From: AC-52 sp044870295
Lineage (GTDB): Bacteria; Actinomycetota; UBA4738
Direction of reading: 5' to 3'
NCBI GenBank assembly: GCA_044870295.1
Contig: JBIOYQ010000088.1
Span: forward strand, 1-19,364
Length of the DNA stretch: 19,364 bases
In this document: positions 6,689 to 12,151 of the stretch, in pieces
Position numbering within the stretch: the stretch's first letter is position 1
How the letters are laid out: each line of letters begins with the position of its first letter
Program-made: the position numbers and the translations under genes
The notes under the pieces: model-generated
The model's database searches: none
Told to the model about the DNA's origin: nothing
What the model saw: the letters and a program-made list of their open reading frames with translations, nothing else

Positions 6689-7480
6689 ATGACCACGCAG
6701 GGGGAGAAGGCGGCAACATTCCAGGCGCTCCACCATGGCGACCCGTTCGTGATTCCGAACCCATGGGACGCCGGTTCGGCGCGGGTCCTGGAAGCGCTCG
6801 GCTTCAAGGCGCTGGCCACGACCAGCTCCGGGTTCGCCTTCACGCTGGGCCGCCTCGATGCCTCGACCACGCTGGAAGAGGTGGCCGCGCACGTCGCGAT
6901 GCTGAATGGAGCCACCGATCTGCCCGTGTCGGTCGACCTGGAGAACGGGTATGGCCCGGACCCCGAGCGTACTGCGGGGGCCATCCGGCGCATCGCCGAG
7001 GCGGGGGCCGTGGGCGGCTCGATCGAGGACTACGACCCGGGCGGGCATCTGTACGAACGGGCGCACGCCGCCGAGCGGGTCGCCGCCGCGGCAGAGGCCG
7101 CCCACGCTCTGGCGTTCCCCTTCACCCTCACGGCGCGGGCCGAGAACCACATCCGCGGCAACCCGGACCTGGGCGACACCATCGCGCGGCTCCAGGCGTT
7201 CGACGCGGCCGGGGCCGACGTCCTGTACGCGCCGGGGCTCCAGACCATGGAGGAGATCCGCGCTGTGTGCACGTCGGTTTCCAAGCCGGTCAACGTGCTG
7301 GCTCGCTCCGGGATGTCCATGTCCGACCTCGTGGAGGCCGGGGCGCAGCGGGTGAGCGTCGGGGGAGGGCTCACCTGGGTCGCCGTGAACGCATTGGCGT
7401 CCGCGGCCCGCGCGATCGGCGAGGACGGCGACTTCTCGGTCCTCGGAGCCAGCCCACCCCTTCGTGACTGGTTCAGCTGA
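6689..7480 (+). CDS. Isocitrate lyase/PEP mutase family protein
   Basis: The 263-residue protein has the compact TIM-barrel layout of the PEP mutase/isocitrate lyase superfamily. It shows NPWDAGSARVLEALGFKALATTSSG at 24-48 (as NPWDAGSARVLE and GFKALATTSSG), then SVDLENGYG with Asp83 and Glu85 where the superfamily usually has D-x-D for Mg2+. GSIEDYDP follows with Glu113-Asp114, then TARAENH at 148-154. The isocitrate lyase loop with KKCGH is absent, so it is not a true isocitrate lyase. Relatives form or cleave C-C or C-P bonds of 2-oxoacids, but the reaction here is unknown. ATG 6689 is preceded by TAGGGA 7 nt upstream. It ends in a long palindrome shared with the convergent padR gene. Confidence 0.9.
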   Translation: MTTQGEKAATFQALHHGDPFVIPNPWDAGSARVLEALGFKALATTSSGFAFTLGRLDASTTLEEVAAHVAMLNGATDLPVSVDLENGYGPDPERTAGAIRRIAEAGAVGGSIEDYDPGGHLYERAHAAERVAAAAEAAHALAFPFTLTARAENHIRGNPDLGDTIARLQAFDAAGADVLYAPGLQTMEEIRAVCTSVSKPVNVLARSGMSMSDLVEAGAQRVSVGGGLTWVAVNALASAARAIGEDGDFSVLGASPPLRDWFS

Positions 7481-7510
7481 GGGCAATCGGTCGAGACCGA
7501 ATCCCCTCAG
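7477..7510. terminator. Long imperfect palindrome spanning two convergent stop codons, probable bidirectional terminator
   Basis: Outer arms CTGAGGG (7477-7483) and CCCTCAG (7504-7510) pair perfectly. Inner arms TCGGT (7487-7491) and ACCGA (7496-7500) close a CGAG loop, with a 3x3 internal loop between the two stems. The outer arms contain the TGA of the PEP mutase-family gene (7478-7480) and the TGA of padR (7507-7509, other strand). It fills the gap between the two genes. No T-tract is present on either side. Confidence 0.5.
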
Positions 7511-8064
7511 TCCTCGGCAAGGATGCGATAGAGCTGCTTTCGAGCCTCGGCCAGGACCTCCGCGGCCTTCTTCTGTTGGGCTTCGGAGCCAGTCCGGCCG
7601 ACCTGCATGGCCGCCGCCCCCAAACCGAACATGGACTCGCGGAGCTGGCTCACGGCCTGGTCGAACGACGCCGCCTCCCATGGCGCGGCCCCGCCGTCGC
7701 GCTCGCGGCGCTGTTCGAGCTCGGCCTTTCCCGCTCCGGTCAACGAGAACACGCGCTTGGCGTCTTGATCCTCCCCACTGATCAGTCCCTCTTCCTCGAG
7801 CATCTGCAACGTGGGATAGATCGAGCCTGGGCTCGGTCGCCAGGCTCCGCCAGAACGCTGCTCGAGCTCCTGGATCAGGTCGTAGCCGTGCATGGGCCGC
7901 TCGTCGAGCATGGCCAGGAGAGCGGTCCTGACGTCACCGCGCCGAGCGCGCCGCCCGCCGCCCCATCCCGGACCGAACCAACGCTCACGGCCGTGCCTGC
8001 CCCACGGCGGCCGCCCACCTTCGTGATGGTGCCGCTCGTGAGCCTTCCGATGTGCTTCACGCAT
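7507..8064 (-). CDS. PadR-family transcriptional repressor with His/Arg/Gly-rich N-tail
   Basis: This 185-residue protein has a basic, His-rich N-terminal extension (residues 1-42, including HHH at 12-14). A PadR winged helix follows at about 43-115: RRGDVRTALLAMLDERPMHGYDL, here in parts (GDVRTALLAML, MHGYDLIQEL), then PSPGSIYPTLQMLEEEGLI and the wing KRVFSLTGAGK. The C-terminal helical part (about 140-185) fits the dimerisation domain. The start has a near-ideal AAGGAGG 6 nt upstream. A strong promoter and an inverted repeat in front of the gene predict autorepression. The divergent VOC-family gene is the likely second target. The effector is unknown. Confidence 0.93.
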   Translation of the reverse strand: MREAHRKAHERHHHEGGRPPWGRHGRERWFGPGWGGGRRARRGDVRTALLAMLDERPMHGYDLIQELEQRSGGAWRPSPGSIYPTLQMLEEEGLISGEDQDAKRVFSLTGAGKAELEQRRERDGGAAPWEAASFDQAVSQLRESMFGLGAAAMQVGRTGSEAQQKKAAEVLAEARKQLYRILAED

Positions 8065-8082
8065 CCCGAACCTCCTTACGTC

Positions 8083-8119
8083 TTGCGATAGCTCTTCTAT
8101 GGCTCACGATATATCGCAA
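8083..8119. promoter_or_regulatory. Predicted PadR operator (8-bp perfect inverted repeat)
   Basis: TTGCGATA (8083-8090) and TATCGCAA (8112-8119) are exact reverse complements separated by 21 bp. The right arm overlaps a 10-bp palindrome CGATATATCG (8107-8116) and the -10 box of padR. Its position over the promoter fits classical autorepression by PadR proteins. Assignment to PadR is inference. Confidence 0.55.
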
Positions 8120-8136
8120 CACATCGCACCTGTCAA
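8108..8136 (-). promoter_or_regulatory. padR promoter, sigma70-type
   Basis: On the minus strand TTGACA (8136-8131) is followed by exactly 17 bp and TATATC (8113-8108). This is a perfect -35 and a fair -10 with optimal spacing. The transcript would start near 8101 and carry a leader of about 37 nt with AAGGAGG. It is the clearest vegetative promoter in the window. Confidence 0.65.
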
Positions 8137-8167
8137 GCGGAGCCAGGTCTGATAAACGTGCAGTCGA

Positions 8168-8587
8168 ATGAAGATCAGCTTCGTCGCCGGGTTCGGACCG
8201 ATCGTCCGTGACGTCGAGGCCGGCCGAGCCTTCTGGGGCCAGGGACTCGGCATCGAGCTCGAGGAGGCAGCTCCGAGCTACTGGACCAACGACGACCTGG
8301 CCGGCGTGAAGGCCTTCGCGCTGTGGCCGCTCAACCAGGCGGCGGCCACCTGCTTCGGAACGGAGACGTGGCCCGAGGACATCCCCGTCCCTCAGGCCTG
8401 GATCGAGCTGGACGTCGAATCGGCCGAAGCCGTCGGAGAGGCGGTGTCGGAGCTTGAGGCCGCGGGCTATCGGTTCCTCAGCGGCGCCAAGATGGAGCCC
8501 TGGGGCCAGACCACGTCGCACCTGCTCAGTCCGGAAGGTCTGTTGGCCGGGGTGACGTTCACCCCGTGGATGCATCAGGACGGCTGA
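8168..8587 (+). CDS. VOC-superfamily (glyoxalase/bleomycin-resistance fold) protein
   Basis: The 139-residue protein has one pair of beta-alpha-beta-beta-beta modules: KISFVAGFGPIVRDVEAGRAFWGQGLGIE at 2-30 (in parts FVAGFGPIVRD and GRAFWGQGLGIE), then AWIELDVESAEAVGEAVSELEAAGYRFL (parts AWIELDVESAEAVG and ELEAAGYRFL). It ends with HLLSPEGLLAGVTFTPWM. The PEGLLAGVTF region occupies the usual last strand, where metal-using members carry a Glu. Function cannot be assigned, and members range from glyoxalases to drug-binding proteins. It has no Shine-Dalgarno site, and a GATAAA at 8151-8156 may be part of a -10. It shares its upstream region with padR and is a likely PadR target. Confidence 0.88.
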   Translation: MKISFVAGFGPIVRDVEAGRAFWGQGLGIELEEAAPSYWTNDDLAGVKAFALWPLNQAAATCFGTETWPEDIPVPQAWIELDVESAEAVGEAVSELEAAGYRFLSGAKMEPWGQTTSHLLSPEGLLAGVTFTPWMHQDG

Positions 8588-8590
8588 GTC

Positions 8591-8600
8591 GGCCTAGGCC
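8591..8600. other. 10-bp perfect palindrome at convergent gene ends
   Basis: GGCCTAGGCC lies 3 nt after the VOC stop and contains the stop of the MarR gene (complement of CTA at 8594-8596) at its centre. It may be a small transcription-end structure or chance, since CTAG palindromes arise easily around TAG stops. Confidence 0.3.
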
Positions 8601-9073
8601 CTGCCTCCGGCCGCCTGTAGGTGCTCTCCATCCGATGCGCGACTCGCGTCCCGGACGGCCGACAGCACGTCCCTGACCCCCTCCAGCGCATCGCGGTCCA
8701 GGCTCAGGAGCACCGGAGGTGGTTCGTACAGCCGCTCGGTCAGCCGTGCCTTCATCTCGACCCCACGGGAGGTCAGCGCCACGGCCTTCACCCGGCGATC
8801 GGACGGGAGCATCCTGCGCTCCACCAGGCCACGTTCCTCCAACCGGTCCACCAGCCACGTCATGGTGGAGGCATCGCACCCCAGCGACTGGGCCAGCGAC
8901 CCCATGGCCCGTCCGTCCCCCTCCTCCAGGTGCATGAGCAGCTTCATATGTCCGGGCGTCAGCCCGAGCCGCTGCAGGATGCCGGAGGCTTTGCCGAACT
9001 GGGACATCGAGCACTCCAGCACCAGCCGCCACACGTCGGAGGCGATGGCCTTCTTCGCACGAGATCGAACCAT
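8594..9073 (-). CDS. MarR-family transcriptional regulator
   Basis: The 159-residue protein has the MarR fold: helical dimerisation segments at both ends and a winged helix at about 57-105. The winged helix reads MGSLAQSLGCDASTMTWLVDRLEERGLVERR (in parts SLAQSLGCDAST, DRLEERGLVERR), then PSDRRVKAVALTSRG, the family wing. MarR proteins usually repress adjacent efflux genes and release DNA on binding small aromatic compounds. ATG 9073 is preferred because GGAGA sits 8 nt upstream; ATG 9079 is only 2 nt from that site. A possible promoter on the minus strand is TGGAAA (9116-9111), 17 bp, TATCAT (9093-9088). It is divergent from the DrrAB-type exporter, its probable target. Confidence 0.93.
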   Translation of the reverse strand: MVRSRAKKAIASDVWRLVLECSMSQFGKASGILQRLGLTPGHMKLLMHLEEGDGRAMGSLAQSLGCDASTMTWLVDRLEERGLVERRMLPSDRRVKAVALTSRGVEMKARLTERLYEPPPVLLSLDRDALEGVRDVLSAVRDASRASDGEHLQAAGGRA

Positions 9074-9123
9074 TCCCATCGTCTCCGATGATACGCCGAA
9101 GCCACGGACATTTCCAGTCTTCC

Positions 9124-9149
9124 AACATTTGACATGTTCCAAGTACTTG
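9124..9149. promoter_or_regulatory. Candidate MarR operator region between marR and the ABC exporter
   Basis: AACAT (9124-9128) and ATGTT (9134-9138) form an inverted repeat with a 5-nt spacer. They are followed by the perfect 10-bp palindrome CAAGTACTTG (9140-9149). A TTGACA (9129-9134) inside this stretch could be a -35 for the exporter genes, though the matching -10 is poor. Binding by the MarR protein is inferred from position. Confidence 0.4.
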
Positions 9150-9165
9150 TGCGAGGATGCCTCGC

Positions 9166-10152
9166 ATGACTGACACGGCGATCCTCGTGGAGGGCCTGGC
9201 CAAGCGGTTCCGCGAGGTCACGGCCCTCAGCGGCATCGACTTCAAGGTGCCAACCGGCACGGTCCTCGGCCTCCTGGGCCCAAACGGCGCGGGCAAGACC
9301 ACCGCGGTCCGGATCCTTGCCACCGTCATCCGCCCGGACGCCGGCCGAGCCGAGGTGCTCGGGTACGACGTCGTGCGCGAGGCCGAGACCGTTCGGTACG
9401 TGATCGGGCTGGCGGGCCAGAACGCCGCGGTCGACCCGAACCTGACCGGCCGGGAAAACCTCCGCATGATCGGGTGGCTCACGCAACTCCCCCACCGGCT
9501 CGTCGAGACTCGCGCCTCCGAGATCCTGGAGCGGTTCGGCCTGGCCGACGCCGCCGAGCGCCCCGTGCGAACCTATTCGGGCGGGATGCGTCGGCGACTG
9601 GACGTAGGCGCCGCGCTGGTGCACCGACCTCCCGTCCTGTTCCTGGACGAACCGACCACGGGCCTCGACCCCGAAGGCCGCAACGAACTGTGGAACGTGA
9701 TCCGCGAGCTGGTCGCCGATCAGACCACCGTCTTGCTCACCACGCAATACCTCGAGGAGGCCGACCGGCTGGCCGACCGCATCGTGGTCATCGACAAGGG
9801 GCAGGTGATCGCCGACGACACCCCCAGGGCGCTGAAGTCCCGGCTTGGAAGCACCGTCGCGGAGCTGGGTATGAGCTCCGAGCAGGATGTCGAGCGGGGC
9901 GTGGCGCTCCTCTCCACCATGCGCGGCGGCCACGCGGAGTCCGACGGCACCATCCTGCGCGTCACGCTCCAGGAGGGAGCGAGCGTCCTGATCGAGGTCC
10001 TGCGCACCCTCGACTCGAACGGGTTGACCCCGGTGACGCTCACCGTGCGCGACCCCAGCCTGGACGACGTCTTCCTGGCGCTGACCGGCAAGCACGTCGA
10101 GGCAGAGCCGGAACCCAACCGGCGTGAGATGGCGAAGGCAGGAGCCCGATGA
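9166..10152 (+). CDS. ABC transporter ATP-binding protein, DrrA-type drug exporter
   Basis: The 328-residue protein has Walker A GPNGAGKTT at 38-46, Q-loop Gln85, signature YSGGMRRRLD at 137-146 and Walker B VLFLDEPTTGLDP at 157-169. The H-loop position reads TTQYLEEADRLADRI, with Gln in place of His. The Gln at the switch position and the C-terminal regulatory extension (about 220-328, ending in PSLDDVFLALTGKHVE) are typical of the DrrA family. This family powers efflux of daunorubicin-like antibiotics and other lipophilic compounds. ATG 9166 is chosen over ATG 9157 because GAGGA lies 8 nt upstream. The stop overlaps the permease start (ATGA), so the pair is translationally coupled. It is divergent from a MarR regulator. 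Confidence 0.95.
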   Translation: MTDTAILVEGLAKRFREVTALSGIDFKVPTGTVLGLLGPNGAGKTTAVRILATVIRPDAGRAEVLGYDVVREAETVRYVIGLAGQNAAVDPNLTGRENLRMIGWLTQLPHRLVETRASEILERFGLADAAERPVRTYSGGMRRRLDVGAALVHRPPVLFLDEPTTGLDPEGRNELWNVIRELVADQTTVLLTTQYLEEADRLADRIVVIDKGQVIADDTPRALKSRLGSTVAELGMSSEQDVERGVALLSTMRGGHAESDGTILRVTLQEGASVLIEVLRTLDSNGLTPVTLTVRDPSLDDVFLALTGKHVEAEPEPNRREMAKAGAR

Positions 10153-10967
10153 GCGCGGCAACCGTCACCATCCCGACCATACGGCCCCGCCGCGGCGTCG
10201 CCAGGGTGGTCGGTGCGGCCCACGACACGTATGCCGTGGCCGTTCGCAACCTGATCGCCTACAAGCGGGTGCCGCAGCTCCTGGTGTTCTCCACCATCCA
10301 GCCCGTGCTGTTCGTGCTGCTGTGGCGATACGTATTCGGCGGCGCGGTTCGCGTGCCGGGGCCCTTCCCCTACGTCGACTTCCTGATGCCGGGCATCTTC
10401 GTGCAGACGGTGGTGTTCGGTTCACTGGCCGCCGCCATCGGGCTGGCCGCCGACCTCAAGAGCGGGTTGATGGAACGATTCCGCTCCCTCCCCATGGCGG
10501 GGTCGGCCGTGCTGGCGGGGCGGACCATCGCCGATCTCGTCCGGAATGTCTTCGTCGTGGCCTTGATGGTGGTCGTGGGCTTCCTGGTGGGCTTCCGCAT
10601 CCACAACGGGGTGGTGCCGTTCCTCGGAGGCGTGCTGCTGGTCCTGCTGTTCGGCTACTCGATGGCGTGGATCTTCGCCGCCGTGGGGCTGATCGTGGCC
10701 GACCCCGAATCCGCGCAGGCTGCGGCCTTCCCCGTCCTGGCCCCGCTGGTGTTCGCCTCGTCGGCGTTCGTCCCCCTGAGCTCGATGCCGGGGTGGCTCC
10801 AGGCGTTCGCCCGCAACCAGCCGGTGTCACTGACGGTCGAGGCGGTCCGGGTGCTGGTGCTCGGCGGGCCGGCCGCGTCCATCGTGACCAAGGCCGTGGT
10901 GTGGATGGCCGCGATCGTGGCCGCGTTCGCGCCGCTGGCCGTGTGGCGATATCGCCGGGCCGTCTAG
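10149..10967 (+). CDS. ABC-2 type permease, DrrB-like
   Basis: The 272-residue protein is an ABC-2 membrane protein. A cytosolic N-terminus with the amphipathic helix VRNLIAYKRVPQ is followed by six hydrophobic segments between about 44 and 268. The segment DLKSGLMERFRSLPM (102-116) matches the conserved cytosolic loop of DrrB-type permeases that contacts the ATPase. LVFASSAFVPLSSMPGWLQAFARNQPVS (in parts LVFASSAFVPLSSMP and WLQAFARNQPVS) is the typical late loop. It starts with the ATGA overlap of the upstream ATPase gene and must work with it as a half-transporter pair. The substrate is unknown; the MarR neighbour suggests an inducible drug or metabolite efflux role. Confidence 0.95.
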   Translation: MSAATVTIPTIRPRRGVARVVGAAHDTYAVAVRNLIAYKRVPQLLVFSTIQPVLFVLLWRYVFGGAVRVPGPFPYVDFLMPGIFVQTVVFGSLAAAIGLAADLKSGLMERFRSLPMAGSAVLAGRTIADLVRNVFVVALMVVVGFLVGFRIHNGVVPFLGGVLLVLLFGYSMAWIFAAVGLIVADPESAQAAAFPVLAPLVFASSAFVPLSSMPGWLQAFARNQPVSLTVEAVRVLVLGGPAASIVTKAVVWMAAIVAAFAPLAVWRYRRAV

Positions 10968-10988
10968 GGAGGAACCGGCGCCGGCGGC

Positions 10989-11009
10989 GGCGGCGGCTTA
11001 GCCGCCGCC
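10989..11009. terminator. GC-only hairpin whose loop is the stop codon of the small Cys protein gene
   Basis: Nine-bp perfect arms at 10989-10997 and 11001-11009, all G and C, close a 3-nt loop (10998-11000). That loop is the complement of the TAA stop of the convergent small gene. It lies 21 bp past the permease stop. Its stability suggests a bidirectional transcription-end structure without a T-tract. Confidence 0.45.
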
Positions 11010-11174
11010 CGCCTGGGCCAGGCGCTCGCGGGCCTGCTGCTGACCCTCAGGCGGAAGTTGCTCGATCTGCGTGCCCTTCGCCTGACAGCATTCCCCGTCT
11101 ACGTCGGCGTGCTCCTTCCAGGTTCGACCATCGCAGCACCAGCCCTCGCTGGCGTCCAACTCTGCCTGGGCCAT
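10998..11174 (-). CDS. 58-residue protein with two Cys-Cys pairs, unknown function
   Basis: This small acidic protein reads MAQAELDASEG, then WCCDGRTWKEHADVDGECC (Cys13, Cys14, Cys29, Cys30), a short linker, and a Gln/Glu/Arg-rich helix EGQQQARERLAQ. I do not recognise a named family. Two vicinal Cys pairs 14 residues apart, with His22 between them, could bind a metal or cycle between thiol and disulfide; this is inference. Coding status is supported by a near-perfect AAAGGAGG 6 nt before the ATG, by a promoter-like element upstream, and by a hairpin at its stop. A longer frame from 11267 exists but lacks such signals. It is divergent from the DUF2231-Rieske gene and shares an inverted repeat with it, which suggests joint control. 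Confidence 0.75.
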   Translation of the reverse strand: MAQAELDASEGWCCDGRTWKEHADVDGECCQAKGTQIEQLPPEGQQQARERLAQAGGG

Positions 11175-11197
11175 GTCGCCCTCCTTTCGATCCCCTG

Positions 11198-11248
11198 CTA
11201 CGTACCCACGCAGGTCGCATTCATGCTGCGGACGAATTGGGTACATAG
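11198..11248. promoter_or_regulatory. Inverted repeat shared by the divergent Cys-pair and Rieske genes
   Basis: CTACGTACCCA (11198-11208) and TGGGTACATAG (11238-11248) are reverse complements at 10 of 11 positions. The two arms are 40 bp apart start to start, close to four helical turns. Each arm carries GGGTAC reading toward its own gene. This could be a regulator binding site, or a pair of back-to-back -10 elements. Confidence 0.45.
11202..11226 (-). promoter_or_regulatory. SigB/SigF-like promoter candidate for the small Cys protein
   Basis: On the minus strand GCAT (11226-11223), 15 bp, then GGGTAC (11207-11202) fits the Streptomyces SigB pattern GNNT-N14-16-GGGTAY. A start near 11195 would give a leader of about 21 nt carrying AAAGGAGG. 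The match has few fixed positions, so chance is possible. Confidence 0.35.
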
Positions 11249-11254
11249 GGGTGG

Positions 11255-12151
11255 ATGAACGGCCCACGATCCCCCTGGCCCGTCCCCGCCTTGACCGAAC
11301 CGCTGGTGGACGCGCTGGGCGCCTCAGGGCGGTTGAACGCGCTCGGCCGCAGCTTGAGCAACACCTTCTACCGATTCGTGAAGCGCGGCCGGCTCAAGGA
11401 CCTGCTGGCCGGAACGTGGATGGCCCACCCGACGCATCCGATGCTCACCGACGTGACCATCGGGGCCTGGACCAGCGCGGCGGTCCTGGACCTGGTCGGT
11501 GGCGAGCGATCGCGGGCCGGGGCGGACACGCTGGTCGGGGTGGGGATCCTGTCCGCCATCCCGACGGCGCTCACCGGGCTCTCGGAGCTCACGGACATCG
11601 TCGACGATCAGGAGCGGAGCATCGCCACTGCCCACGCCGCAGCGAACGTGGGCGGCTTGGCCCTGTGGAGCGCCTCCTGGCTGGCGCGCAAAGCCGGCCA
11701 TCGCGGTGCGGGCGTTGCGATCGGCATGGTCGCCTCAGCGGTCTCGACTGCGGCGGGCTTCCTCGGAGGCCATCTCAGCTATCGCCTCGGGGTCGGCGTC
11801 GATCAGACAGCGTTCGACCGGCCGGTCGAGGACTGGACCCCCGCCCTGGCCGACGCCGAGCTGGTGGAAGGGCGCCCCCGCCGGGTCACCGTCTCGGGGG
11901 TCGACGTGTTCGTGCTGCGAACCGACGGCAGCGTCCATGCGCTCGCCAACCGTTGCAGCCATCGCGGCGGCCCGCTCCACAAGGGTCGGGTCGATGAGGA
12001 CACCGTGACGTGCCCGTGGCACCTCAGCACGTTCCGCCTCGACGACGGCTCGGTCGTTCGTGGACCCGCCACGGCGCCGCAGCCCGGCTTCGACGTCCGA
12101 GTCCGTGAGGGGATGATCGAGGTCCGGAGCCGCCGGGGCGCCGAAGCTTAG
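11255..12151 (+). CDS. DUF2231 membrane domain fused to a Rieske [2Fe-2S] domain
   Basis: The 298-residue protein has an N-terminal DUF2231 region (about 50-180). It begins with the family's WMAHPTHPMLTDVTIGAWT and has four hydrophobic segments. A C-terminal Rieske domain follows (about 195-295). Rieske ligands are Cys234 and His236 (CSHRGGP) and Cys253 and His256 (CPWHLSTF), a complete C-x-H...C-x2-H set. The second box reads CPWHLS instead of the usual CPWHGS. The Rieske part resembles ferredoxin or nitrite-reductase small-subunit types, so the protein probably moves electrons at the membrane face; the partner is unknown. ATG 11255 has a purine-rich AGGGGTGG just upstream. The stop overlaps that of the convergent histidine kinase. 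The divergent small Cys protein may be a partner. Confidence 0.93.
   Translation: MNGPRSPWPVPALTEPLVDALGASGRLNALGRSLSNTFYRFVKRGRLKDLLAGTWMAHPTHPMLTDVTIGAWTSAAVLDLVGGERSRAGADTLVGVGILSAIPTALTGLSELTDIVDDQERSIATAHAAANVGGLALWSASWLARKAGHRGAGVAIGMVASAVSTAAGFLGGHLSYRLGVGVDQTAFDRPVEDWTPALADAELVEGRPRRVTVSGVDVFVLRTDGSVHALANRCSHRGGPLHKGRVDEDTVTCPWHLSTFRLDDGSVVRGPATAPQPGFDVRVREGMIEVRSRRGAEA

Noticed and set aside
6156..6764. 200-codon upstream extension of the orphan histidine kinase frame
   Set aside because: It lies antisense to the DUF1232 gene and reaches into the next gene. Membrane segments start right after GTG 6155.
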